Shown here: piece after piece, positions 1-10,182 of the stretch
How the letters are laid out: every line of letters starts with the position of its first letter
How positions within the stretch are numbered: the stretch's first letter is position 1
Source: Medicago truncatula
Taxonomy: Eukaryota; Streptophyta; Magnoliopsida; Fabales; Fabaceae
Length of the DNA stretch: 64,000 nt
Assembly: GCF_003473485.1 (NCBI RefSeq)
Contig: NC_053048.1
Location: forward strand, 49,783,755-49,847,754
Direction of reading: 5' to 3'
The notes under the pieces: model-generated
The model's database searches: none
What the model was told of the DNA's origin: nothing
The model's input: only the letters and a program-made list of their open reading frames with translations
Made by a program: the position numbers and the translations under genes

Positions 1-1418
1 TCTGGAACACTTTCATTAGAACACATTGTCAAAGTAGCTTCTTTTCTGATACAATTTCCGCTTTTATTCGCATGAAAGCGGAAGGGGCTGTGCCTGATAG
101 TTACACTTACCCTTCTGTGATTAAAGCATGTTCCGGTACGTGTAAGGTTTTGGTAGGAAAATCGGTTCATGGGTCGGTGTTTAGGTGTGGTTTGGATCAG
201 GATTTGTTTGTGGGTACTACTTTGGTTGATATGTATGGTAAATGCGGTGAGATTGGTGATGCTCGTAAGGTGTTTGATGAATTGTCTGACAGAAATGTGG
301 TTTCTTGGACTGCTATGGTTGTTGGGTATGTTACTGCTGGGGATGTGGTTGAGGCAAAGAAGGTGTTTGATGAAATGCCGTTGAGGAATGTAGCTTCGTG
401 GAATGCTATGATTCGGGGTTTTGTTAAGGTTGGGGATTTGAGTAGTGCTAGGGGTGTGTTTGATTCTATGCCGGAAAAGAATGTTGTTTCTTTTACGACG
501 ATGATTGATGGATATGCCAAGGCTGGTGATATGGAATCGTCGAGGTTCTTGTTTGAACAAGCTGCGGAGAAGGATGTTGTTGCCTGGTCTGCTTTGATAT
601 CGGGGTATGTTCAGAATGGTGAGGCTAATGAGGCGTTGAAGGTCTTTCTTGAGATGGAATCAATGAAGGTGATACCTGATGAGTTCGTATTGGTTAGTTT
701 GATGTCGGCTGCTTCTCAGTTGGGTGACTTAAAATTGGCTCAAAGGGTTGATTCTTATGTAGACAACAGCTCTATCGATCTTCAGCAAGACTATGTGATT
801 TCAGCACTTGTGGATATGAATGCAAAGTGTGGAAACATGGAGAGGGCGCTGAAATTGTTCCGAGAAATGCCTAAGAGAGATTTAGTCTCGTATTGTTCAA
901 TGATTCATGGGTTTTCAATTCACGGGCATGGGGAAGATGCTGTGAATCTATTTAATAGGATGCTGATGGAAGGGATAGTTCCAGATGAGGCGGCATTCAC
1001 AATTGTCCTGACAGCTTGTAGTCATTCAGGGCTCGTTGATAAGGGTTGGAAATACTTCAACTCCATGGAGGAAAATTATGGCATTAGTCCTACACCTGAT
1101 CACTTTGCATGTATGGTTGATCTTCTAGGTCGGTCTGGGCAATTAAGGGATGCTTATGAACTTATAAAATCAATGCATATAGAGCCTAATGCTGGTGCCT
1201 GGGGCGCACTTATTGGAGCATGTAAACTACATGGTGATACAGAGTTAGGAGAGATTGTTGCTAATCGACTTTTTGAACTCGAACCTCAAAATGCTGCTAA
1301 TTACGTGCTGCTGTCTAACATCTATGCAGCAGCTGGGCGATGGAAAGATGTTTCCCTTGTGAGAAGTAAGATGAAGGAAAGAGGAGTGTGCAAGATACCT
1401 GGTTGCAGTAAACTTTAG
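1..1418 (+). CDS. PLS-class PPR protein with E domain, 5' end outside the window (copy A)
   Basis: The reading frame is already open at base 3 (WNTFIRTHCQSS), so the gene starts left of the window; the first visible ATG at 72 is internal. About 471 residues are visible. Repeated helical-hairpin units of about 31-36 residues carry PPR signatures such as VSWTAMVVGYV, ASWNAMIRGFV and VSFTTMIDGYAKAGD, in P, L and S variants. The C-terminus (GAWGALIGACK to PGCSKL) is an E-type domain with no DYW deaminase. Known of the family: such proteins bind organelle RNA and often direct C-to-U editing. The layout resembles Arabidopsis At5g37570 (recalled, not searched). I count about 22 amino-acid differences over 448 residues from the full copy at 42299. 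No frame break is seen, so it is probably functional unless the missing 5' end is damaged. Confidence 0.9.
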   Translation, partial: WNTFIRTHCQSSFFSDTISAFIRMKAEGAVPDSYTYPSVIKACSGTCKVLVGKSVHGSVFRCGLDQDLFVGTTLVDMYGKCGEIGDARKVFDELSDRNVVSWTAMVVGYVTAGDVVEAKKVFDEMPLRNVASWNAMIRGFVKVGDLSSARGVFDSMPEKNVVSFTTMIDGYAKAGDMESSRFLFEQAAEKDVVAWSALISGYVQNGEANEALKVFLEMESMKVIPDEFVLVSLMSAASQLGDLKLAQRVDSYVDNSSIDLQQDYVISALVDMNAKCGNMERALKLFREMPKRDLVSYCSMIHGFSIHGHGEDAVNLFNRMLMEGIVPDEAAFTIVLTACSHSGLVDKGWKYFNSMEENYGISPTPDHFACMVDLLGRSGQLRDAYELIKSMHIEPNAGAWGALIGACKLHGDTELGEIVANRLFELEPQNAANYVLLSNIYAAAGRWKDVSLVRSKMKERGVCKIPGCSKL

Positions 1419-2241
1419 TACAATGCTGAGTTATTTGTGGTTCCATGTATGAAGTTCTCAATGTACAGAACATGGAAATCGGTATGAGTTCTTGTCCAGT
1501 TGATCTTGAAGCTCAGCAGTTATTCCATGGTAGGTAAATTGCAAATTAGTTGATGGTATATAAGTTTATTGCCGTTTTTCACTAACTGTCACATATAATT
1601 TTAACATGAAAGAGCATGAGAGGATCCATTCTCATTGAAGTGAATTTATGCTTTCTTCTATGTTACTTTGGATTGAAGTTTTAATTTCATTTATGTCGTT
1701 TTTAGGGGTTGAACCTATCCCGCCTTCATAAGATGCCCTGTCATGAATAGCACTATTTATTCACAACGTATTTGTTTATAATTTTTCAGTATTTCTTGGA
1801 CCACAGGATATTAAGAGCTTTTTGCAATTTACAATGAAAATGCTGTGTATGTCAACTGCCAAGGATTTGTGTTGATGCCCTTACCATTTATTATATTTTT
1901 AATACATCTACTAGAAGTTTGATGATGTTGGTTACAAATTAATATAATTTCTTCATGATTGTGGATAGAAGATTTACTAAAACAGATTGTAAAATGCCAA
2001 TGAGCTCTCTGTTTATACCAGAATGGCCAAACTGCATATCAAAGTAAATTTATACTATCTTTTTTGTTTCTTTAAATGGAGAGCTGTTCATTTAGTTATT
2101 TCTTTCTTTTATAACATGGTTGCATACCTCTTAACTGTGTATCAAATGTTTTAATTTTATTAGTAAAAATTATAAAATTAATATTTCTAAAAAGTGAAGT
2201 TCAAAATAAGTAACTCAAGACCAGTTTTTTACATCTAGCTC
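1419..2241. other. 3' flank of PPR copy A, no gene
   Basis: AT-rich sequence containing the presumed 3'UTR. It is collinear with 43961-44706 with only small differences. The site at about 2160-2180 is the empty counterpart of the SINE at 44725. No coding potential was recognised. Confidence 0.6.
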
Positions 2242-2590
2242 TTGCATATCTTAAGCGCTCCATACCTTGAACTGCACACAGTTTCAAATGTCTTTGCTGA
2301 TTCTCTGTACGTTTTTGTGTATCCTTTTAAGGTTTTCTTCCACCTCAGTTGGTGGTATTTTACTGTTGCTTTTATTGCCTTGGCCCTTGAGAGAGTCACC
2401 GCTATTGCTACAGTTGTTTATGAAGCTTCACTTGTAGCTAATTAAGACAGTGAAGCTAATGCCTTGTTAGGGCAGAAAGCGAGCCTTGACAATCAAATCA
2501 CAACTTCCTTGTCTTCTTGGATTACCGGTACCAATCCTTGCACATGGAAAGGATTCAATGTGATCAATCCCAGTCTATTATCACAATAAA
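2242..2590 (+). pseudogene. LRR receptor-kinase N-terminal fragment (relic)
   Basis: After a hydrophobic, signal-peptide-like open stretch (2242-2445) that ends in a stop, the same frame continues as SEANALLGQKASLDNQ, then LSSWITGTNPCTWKGF. This is the LRRNT_2 cap that opens plant LRR receptor kinases (usual form: SEANALLKWKASLDNQ, LSSW, NPCxWxGI). No leucine-rich repeats or kinase domain follow; the frame closes at about 2588 and neprosin-like sequence begins. It is duplicated at 45051-45487. A stop sits between the signal-like part and the cap, so this is a dead fragment. Confidence 0.6.
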
Positions 2591-2599
2591 TATCATCGC

Positions 2600-3015
2600 A
2601 ATAAAGATCTCAAGTAGCATTGAAGCAGGTTGGCAGGTATTATTTAAATTTCTATCGTCATCATCTGTTTGAATAATATTTTTCTGTTTCTTTCTATCAT
2701 CATCTCCTTCTGATATCCTGTTTGTCTTTTCTGTGTTGGCAGCCCAGATTTATATGGTGACGATAACATCAAACTATTCACTTATTGGACAATGGATTCT
2801 CAATTCGATTGCCCCGCTTTGTTCTTTCTTTTAATTCATTATAACTTGTCTAATTACTTTGATAGATTGATGCATATCAAGCAATGGGTTGGTATAACCT
2901 CCCTTGCTCTGGCTTTATTCAAATTATCAATGATATAGGTATGGGAGCAAGCATCTTCCCACTTTCTAACCATGCTTCATCCCAATAGGGAGTATAACTT
3001 TAAGCATCCTGGTAT
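2600..3015 (+). pseudogene. Neprosin-domain (DUF239) gene fragment
   Basis: Short blocks in one orientation read ISSSIEAGWQ (ending at a GT donor near 2634), then after an AG at 2742 PDLYGDDNIKLFTYWT, then DAYQAMGWYNLPCSGFIQ and GASIFPLSNHASSQ followed by a stop. These match the order of conserved blocks in plant neprosin-type proteins (GWxVxPxLYGD, WTxD, GCYNxxCxGFVQ, GxxxxPxS). The N-terminal activation peptide and the last third are missing. The adjoining LRR-kinase cap belongs to a different family, so this is a chimeric relic. It is duplicated at 45490-45905. Confidence 0.55.
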
Positions 3016-3984
3016 GCGAGGTACACATTTTTTATCCTTTTATAATATTGTCTTTTGTTGTAAGACATTATGGAAAGAAATTTTGCCCCACACTTAATAA
3101 ACACTAAAATTGTATCAATGAAATTGTTATGCACAAGCACACACACCATTTTTAATTGTAATATTTTGATATTGATTTTATTATTCCGTCTTTTTTATTT
3201 TTGCTATCTTGTTTTTTTCCTGATTATGATTGAATCATGTGTGCATCTTTTGATGACTTTTCTATTGTCTCTGTCTGGTGCCAATTCAGTATTTTTGTTC
3301 CTTCTATTGTCATGTACTCAAGCACACACACCATTTTTAATTGTAATATTTTTTATTTGAACATATTAATCAGTTCATCTTTATTTGATTTGCAACTGTA
3401 GCACCAAGAACATTTTGAGACCCACTCCCTGTAGATGGTTGAAGACTATGGAACCCACTTGAAGCCATCACACCACAGAGACCACACAGTTAAGCTTGTC
3501 AAAGAGAAAAGAAACAGAGTTGCAAGGAAGAGGAGTCAGGGGGAAGCCGTCACAGGGAGGAGCTGATGCAAACGAAGGAATACTCGGTATCGTATCACAC
3601 GGAGGAGAGATCAGCGATCAAAGGGAGGGAGATAGAAAGATGCAAGGGTTTCTTTTGTTTGTGGGCATGAGTGAGAGGGAGATCAAAGGGTTTTGTTCGT
3701 TTTACAAAACTGGATTTTCCCAAAAGAAATCCAACCCAAGGATAAGAGGCTCATCAATACATTACCCCAACCCGGAGGTTGTACGGTTCAACTGCAAAAC
3801 ACATGATCTTGACCACAAACTCCCTTCCGGCGATCTTAATTGAATCAGAGCTCGACTCCTTGGCGAAGGATCGTAAGATCGTACGGTCCTACGACCCAGC
3901 ACTTGATCCTGATTACATTGCATAGACTGGCCTGTCATCTGAGGCTACCACACACATCACTCTAAGTAAGGGGGAAAACACCCC
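3016..3984. other. Non-coding flank with a 384 bp stretch unique to block A
   Basis: Collinear with block B except for 3561-3944, which block B lacks. The junctions share the tetranucleotide GAGG, so either an insertion here or a microhomology deletion in block B would explain it. A 115-codon open frame (3496-3843) crosses the extra segment, is not kept in block B and shows no recognisable family, so I do not call it a gene. Confidence 0.5.
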
Positions 3985-4695
3985 TCATGCAAATCATAAC
4001 ATTTTTCCAAAAGTTATCCTTAACCGCCTTTTCCACAATGATCCCATCTTTACTCTTTGCAAGTTTACCGGACTTCCATTCTTTCAATGTGAACATAATA
4101 ATAAGTGCTCTGTAATTGTCATGCAAACACTCTAATGTCAAGTAAGTCGTTGCAGGTTAAATCAAATAGTGTCTACAGTAAATTTGTGCAATAAAAGAAT
4201 ATGATCTTGTGTAAATGAATGTTGTGATATTTTTTATCACTATAAATCATATCTTTGTGGAAAGAAATCTTCTCAAAAAATTTCAACATTAGGTCGATTC
4301 AATGAGCTGCACATGGTGTCCAATACAACTTCTCCCACTTTTGCATCAACAATTACCCATCAACTTTGTATAATTTTCTGCATTGTCCATAAAAATTGGG
4401 ACAAGTTCTTCAACAACCTTTACAACAATATCATCTTAAAAACATTGTCGGCAGTTTTTGCTTATGTTAGATGCGTCAATAGATTTCCTAAAAATGGCTC
4501 GCTTGAGAGTATTCACCAAAAAGTTCAGTATAGTTCTTCCAAGTATTGGTCCAACCGTCGGTCATTATGGTGTATTTTAATTTCTTCTTAACAACCCTAT
4601 GATCTTACCAATCCTCATTGATTTTACCAATATAATAATTCAAATATTTCACTCTAATATCATGATTTGGTGTTGGCTTAAATCCTTGACCATGT
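3985..4695 (-). pseudogene. hAT-type transposase relic (DUF659-like)
   Basis: Read on the minus strand, broken frames give pieces of a plant hAT transposase. These are KYTIMTDGWTN, KSIDASNISKN, a D-rich VVEELVPIFMDNAENY block, then further on FTxKEWKSGK, VFWKNVMNCMRG and similar. The order fits the DUF659 part followed by the middle region of BED/hAT transposases, in which the first catalytic Asp lies in the MTDGW motif. Stops and frameshifts are frequent. The block B counterpart (46448-47260) preserves a 74-residue stretch. No terminal repeats or target duplication were found. Confidence 0.6.
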
Positions 4696-5465
4696 TTAAC
4701 AACATATTTTACGGTATAATATTGTTGCAAGGCAGACTTGGTTTTTTTTTTAAAATCTCTTCTGATTCTTAAAGAACCCACATTTCAGCAGAGTTAAACA
4801 ACAGTTTTTTCCCACTGCAAACTTGCGATTTCAACGACACCACGCACCTCTAGTATTGCAGTACAGAACCATGGCTGTTGTTTATAGGTATTTATGATAC
4901 AATGAGGCGGCACGCCACGCGATCTTGACTACTTTGAAAGTACCCAGACCTTAGTTTTTCTAAAAATATTATATCTTCAGCACGGGACAGGTACCATATT
5001 CAATCGATGCAACATAACCGTTGCATAATTTACGTAAATTATAATGTTTTATCTCAATTAATCGTGCAGAATACTTCAATCATTTAGGATCAAATAATTG
5101 GTGTTGTTGGTATTGTTTAAATTTGACAGAGTATTGGTTAAGTACACTATATAGTAGTATATCATTATCGCAATATTTCTCTTAGAAAATTATTGTAACA
5201 TATCATTATTAGTTTATATAAATGTACTGGTTTAGCCAAGAACATTTGAATGAGATTACAAGGATCTTCTTCTCTCTTAACCAAAGGTGGGTTTAAATCC
5301 AATTCTAAAAATGTAACTGTTTTATATTTTATTGCGGTTCTAGCTTAAGGAATTAGTTTCTACAACATAGATATATTATTCATTCACCCCCTCAAAAAAA
5401 GAAGATATACTCATTCAAAAAAATAAATAATAATATTGTTATTTCAGATTAGATGGCTGTATTTG
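4696..5465. other. Intergenic, no gene seen
   Basis: AT-rich sequence. Block A and block B align to about 4975; beyond it block A has its own sequence to about 5575, where block B carries a Stowaway MITE and a fold-back relic instead. Confidence 0.5.
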
Positions 5466-5995
5466 TCGGTAGGGATGAGAATATGTTAAACTGACCTACA
5501 GAGGCCTACGACCTAGTCTAATGACAGTTTAGGTCAGATCAGACTTCTTTTTTTAAATAGGGAAGGCGTAGACCTTTTTAAAATCCTATTATAAATTTGT
5601 TAACCTTTACAGTAATTTAAGCTTACTAGTCTACGTTAATTTTTTACATGTTTAAATGTATTATTATAAACTAGATTGAAATATGATATAACATATAACG
5701 AAATTCTTTAAAAATTCATGTTAAATATCAAAGGAGAGATTAATCTCATTGATATAATAGTTCGCTAGTCTATTTAACCTTAGATCAATTTACTTATTTA
5801 AAGATATTCATATGTAATAAACTTTCAAACAGACTAGCAGACCATATCAGACTTTTAGAAGGCCAGATGCAGGTCTAAAAAATAAGCTTTTGGCAGGTTG
5901 CATACCAAACTTTAAGTCTTTAAATTTTTGACAGGTGAGGATTAGGTTTTGCAAAGCTTAACTTGACCTAACCCCATTCCAACCCCTTGTTGTCA
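5466..5995. repeat. Possible non-autonomous DNA transposon relic
   Basis: The outer ends are weakly inverted: TAGGGATGAGAAT at the left and the complement of AAGGGGTTGGAAT at the right. CAGACT and AGGTC motifs recur in opposite orientation near each end. The right 420 bp are shared with 48110-48540. The ends look like those of hAT-type MITEs, but no clear 8 bp target duplication is visible. Confidence 0.3.
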
Positions 5996-6376
5996 AACAC
6001 TAGAATATATAAATTTTATTTTTACGTGATAAGATTCCAACTTAATTATTCTTGATCCATAGTTGGAGCTAACTTCGGCGTATTACATTGAGTTGCCGGC
6101 TACAACGTGGATCTTGACACACCCAAACAAATACTGTTGGAGTTTGTGATTATTTGTACATAAAATATTAGTACTACCTTTGTATTGGTACGTCTTTGTT
6201 TTTTTTATTTATTTAACTGGACTTGTTTGTTAATATATTGCATCATATGGATTTCATGGATGAAACAAAAGATATGAAAAAGAGTGAATAATTTCTTAAT
6301 ATACGGACGGTTATTTCCATACAAAGCGAGTGGCTTTGGTTGCTATTAATTAAGCTCGTTTTCTCAGATTTCTAAT
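5996..6376. promoter_or_regulatory. Ancestral SDR1 upstream region, cut off by the solo LTR
   Basis: Collinear with 48540-48890, which directly precedes SDR2. It should hold the native promoter of the SDR pair, including the conserved TTCGGCGTATTACATTGAG block. In copy 1 it has been pushed away from the gene by the 446 bp LTR. No convincing TATA box was found. Confidence 0.4.
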
Positions 6377-6381
6377 ACTGT

Positions 6382-6827
6382 TGTTGGAAATTTAGGTCTT
6401 AATTAAAAACAGATTTCATAATACATGTTCAACAATTATGAATCAATAGCGGAAGCAAACAAAATATTGAACATGATTATGATCGGATCTACGACATATT
6501 TGATTTATCAAGGATATTAAGAATTAGGGTATTAGGAATATCTGGATAAAGCTTTTGTAGCAGCCCTCTCATCAACAACGATAATCAAAGAGAGAAGATG
6601 ATCTGAGTATTGCCGTGTACGGTATATTCGGGACCATAGCCTCTTTTATATATGGCCATTAGGGTTTCCTATTATTCCGTTAATGGATCATCCAGACATC
6701 CACTCATTGAAGTCCATATCAACTAATTAAATATTTAATTAATTATCCAATTAAAAATCTAATAGCTAATATAATTATTATTACGATATTTATCCCTGAT
6801 ATTGGAATATAATAAAATATTTCAACA
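6382..6827. mobile_element. Solo LTR with 5 bp target duplication
   Basis: The segment begins TGTTG and ends CAACA, and is flanked on both sides by ACTGT (6377-6381 and 6828-6832). Block B has a single ACTGT at the matching site (near 48885), so the insertion is post-duplication. Inside is a TATA-like TTTTATATATGG at about 6650. At 446 bp it fits a small Ty1/copia-type LTR. The rest of the element is gone, as expected after LTR-LTR recombination. It ends 50 bp before the SDR1 ATG. Confidence 0.9.
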
Positions 6828-6877
6828 ACTGTTCCCTCCTCTCATTTTCTCAGATTTCTCTCTCTTTTTTATAGATC

Positions 6878-8901
6878 ATGGCAAGCTCCAGCCCTGCCGC
6901 AGTCAACGGAAGGTATGCTTCGTGATCTCAACAATTTACTTTTGTGTATGATTCTATGTGTCACATTTGAAATATAATATGTGAATTTTTTCTTCAAAAA
7001 AAAAAAAAAGAATATGTGAATTTTGTATGAATATTTGTGAGCTTATAAAAGATCACACTATTGTATTTATAATGGTAATAATATTGAAAAACAACTAGGA
7101 AGTTGTTGCACTTATAGGAAATATCTACATATTCATAATTCTAACATTTCATATTATTTGTCATTAGAGTACGAATGGAATGTTAATTACTTTTCTCTAT
7201 TATTATACTCTTATTTATTACTTGATCTCAATTTGTATAACTACTCTATTAACTACTACTATATTAATAAGGGTACTCTAGCTAATGAAGTTCATTTTTA
7301 TTTATCAAGTGGTATAGTGATTAGAAATTTATCCTTTAATATGGTGAATATGTGAGGATTTCGGGATTCGAACTTCAACCCTTGCATATCGTAATGTTCC
7401 TACCAATCAAACTATACTGACAAGGAAGTCAATGAGGTTCACTTATCATAGAAATTAGTACACTCAATCATTTTATCAAGAGATGTGCATAACTTTAACG
7501 ACACTTCCCTCAAAAAAAAAAAAAAACTTTAACGACACTTGATAGAGAGAATAGAAAACACCGTGGTTTAGTTTCAGCCAAAAAAAACTTCAAACTTTGG
7601 TAGGTATAATTTGGTATATATTGTTGTTTAGAGTCATAGGAATCAAATTGTGTTTAGAAATATGGATTTTGATATTATTCATTCGTTGGATATATTGGAA
7701 ATTTTATACCGGAAAGGAAATGGTTATGCTTATTGCTAAATCAGATGAAATAATTTTATTTTTTTAAAATTTTGATACCATATGCTCTAAAATAGCATAA
7801 CGAAAATTATTAAAATTTTAAAGTTGAATTACAAACTAAAATTTGAAACAAAAAAGGTGAAATTAGTCTTCCTTTGACGTCTCTAACAAATTTTATATTT
7901 TTCCGACTAATTCAAATTTTTCTAGTAATATTTGTTCAGGTATTCATGATTTTTTTTGAAGGGTTTCATGATTCTTTTATTGCTATAAAAAAGAAGATAA
8001 TAATTAATAATAAGATTGTGCATTTAGATTCATCTAAAATAGACATCAACACTCAATAATAACATGAACTGTGTATGAATTTAGGCCTAACAACTCTTTT
8101 CTTCTATGCAGACTAGAAGGAAAAGTGGCGTTGATAACCGGTGGAGCTAGTCGAATTGGCAAACGCACTGCAGAAATTTTTGTCCAAAAAGGAGCCAAAG
8201 TAGTGATCGCTGACATCCAAGATGAACTTGGACATTCGGTTGCTCAAACCATCGGATCATCAACATGTACATATGTACATTGTGATGTCACTGATGAGAG
8301 CCAAATAAAAAATGTCGTGGACACAACCGTACAAACATATGGAAAACTCGACATTATGTTCAACAATGCTGGCATAGGAGGGCCTAACAACTCTCGGATC
8401 ATTGACAACGATAAAGCAGATTTTGAACGTGTTTTAAGCATCAACGTGACAGGTGTTTTCCTCGGCATCAAGCACGCAGCACAAGCCATGATCCCAGCTC
8501 GCACCGGTAGCATCATAAGTACTCCTAGCATAAGCTCTTATGTTGGTGGTGCTGCCTCACATGCTTATTGTAGTGCAAAGCATGTTGTGGTTGGTTTAAC
8601 TAAAAATGCAGCAGTTGAACTTGGACAATTTGGGATTAGAGTTAATTGTGTGTCTCCTTATGCTCTTGCAACTCCTTTAGCAACACAATTTGTTGGATGT
8701 AATGATGGTGAGCTTGAAACTACCATGAACACGTTGGCTAATCTTAAGGGTGTGATTTTGAAAACTGATGATGTGGTAAATGCAGCACTTTATTTTGCTA
8801 GTGATGATTCGAGGTATGTGAGTGGCCATAATTTGCTCATAGATGGAGGATTCAGCATTGTTAATCCATCCTTTCACATGTTTCAGTATTCAGATTCTTG
8901 A
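6878..8901 (+). CDS. SDR1: classical short-chain dehydrogenase (SDR110C-like) with altered cofactor loop
   Basis: Two exons, 6878-6912 and 8112-8901, joined across a GT-AG intron give 274 residues starting MASSSPAAVNGRLEGK. Family marks: cofactor loop at 21-28; Asp46 after beta-2 (NAD preference); NNAG at 96-99; catalytic Asn123, Ser151, Tyr164 and Lys168 (YCSAK). The family includes xanthoxin, secoisolariciresinol and momilactone-type dehydrogenases, so a cytosolic NAD-dependent alcohol/ketone reaction is likely; the substrate is unknown. Odd points: the second Gly of TGxxxGxG is Arg (TGGASRIG; SDR2 has TGGASGIG), and Ser150 is Pro. I count 12 differences from SDR2. An upstream ATG at 8071 lies inside the intron and is not the start. 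The gene is open but possibly inactive. Confidence 0.85.
6913..8111 (+). other. Intron 1 of SDR1
   Basis: 1.2 kb phase-2 intron, GTATGC to TATGCAG, AT-rich. It contains a stretch (about 7140-7560) ending in a GAGA-rich, MITE-like terminus that is also seen in the introns of SDR2 and SDR3 (there as GAGACAGAGGGA and GAGACGGAGGGA). That insertion therefore predates the duplications. Confidence 0.7.
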
Positions 8902-10054
8902 TTTTGTTTACTACCATGAAGCAATAATAATTATGAAGAAGTTAGAATAAGGGATCAACTTGGCTTTGATTGTAATTTTATATTGTTGCTACAAATGTTT
9001 TGGATTCTTCTGTATCTTATGCTTGGGTTTGTACCTATGGGTGTGGTTATCATGCATAAGCCTAACTTATGCACCATGCATAAGCCTGCATTAATCCAAC
9101 CCATTATGCACCTAGCCCAATAGAATTGCTTCCTACATCCCAAAAGAATTGCTTCCTACACCATGCAAGCAAACAAGACAAAACAACACACATCACCGTC
9201 TTCCAACAAACGGTAACAAACACGACCAAACTTCCACCTTCGCAAATCACGCCAGAAGCAAACTTCCACCACCGGAAACCGTTCCACCACTGGAAACCGC
9301 ATTCACCATAACCGCATTCACGTCGGAAACAACATTCACCACCGGAAGCAAATCACGTCGGAACGGTAACAATCACGTCGCAAACTTCCACCACTGCAAA
9401 TCACGTCGGAAACAAACTTCCATAGCCGGAAATCGCATTCACCATAACCGCATTCATCATCTTCATCATCATCGCCGCAAAACAGTTGCAAATGATGAAA
9501 ACAAAACAGGTTTCATCTGTAACCCTAAATTCACAGTTTAATTTCGAATTGGTTTAATTTCTGCAAATGGTTTCATAGTGTTGATTTGTTTAATTTCTGG
9601 AAATGGTTTCATAATGTTTAATTTCGAATTGGTTTAATTTCTGGAAAATCAACTCTGAAAACCAATATGTTGTGTAAATGGTTTTCGCAAGTTTTACTCT
9701 GAAACCATTTTATGTGACAACTTTTGTTTTAGGGACTTTGTTAGCATAGCAACACATACACACACACACAAACATAAAAAAATTAACAAGAATGGTGTGT
9801 GTGTTGAAGGAAGTGGTTGATCTCACAGCACTGCATAACTTCCCAAAATCCTTACCTATTGTTGCTACTTCTATTTCTATCTGTTGCACAACCATATCTA
9901 TATGTATCCAACAAACCAACCAAGAACTATAAAAACTTAACAGAAAGAAAAAATATATATAACATAAAAGCTTAAAGTGATTTCAAGAGATAGGTTGGGA
10001 AAATTTGCCGGTGTTTGAAGACAAGTATGTAGTGTGATAGTTGTGGATGTTCTC
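8902..10054. other. SDR1 3' flank then low-complexity DNA, no gene
   Basis: SDR 3' flank to about 9043. A cluster of short TGCATAAG/CTTATGCA inverted motifs follows (9050-9110). Then comes a CAC/GAA-rich stretch (9160-9490) with repeated TTCCACCACCGGAAAC-like words, open in two frames only because of its biased composition. From 9547 to 9716, repeated AAATGGTTTC words occur that recur at 10517 and 12845. Confidence 0.5.
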
Positions 10055-10182
10055 AAGAACAAAAAAGTGTTGTTAGAAGACTAGAGCATTATTAGTTTAA
10101 GTTAAGTTAGTGCATTTTGAAAAGAACAAAAAAAGTGTTGCTAGAAGACTAGAGCATTATTAGTTTAAGTTAAGTTAGTGCA
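10055..10182. repeat. Two-copy tandem repeat, about 67 bp unit
   Basis: The block AAGAACAAAAAAGTGTTG ... GTTAAGTTAGTGCA occurs twice head to tail with very few differences. Confidence 0.85.

Larger units (their letters stand above)
1..9043 (+). repeat. Block A of a segmental duplication
   Basis: This stretch aligns collinearly with 42543-51128: PPR gene, LRR/neprosin relic, hAT relic, SDR promoter, SDR exons and SDR 3' flank follow in the same order and orientation. Base 1 corresponds to 42543. The offset shrinks from 42542 at the PPR gene to 42089 at the SDR gene through unequal insertions and deletions. The left edge lies outside the window. Similarity stops about 140 bp after the SDR stop codon. 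Confidence 0.9.

Noticed and set aside
3496-3843. 115-codon open frame in block A
   Set aside because: It spans the 384 bp segment missing from block B, ends differently in the twin, and shows no family features.
9149-9541. 130-codon plus-strand open frame
   Set aside because: Biased CAC/ACC/GAA composition keeps several frames open at once; no domain, no duplicate, no start context.
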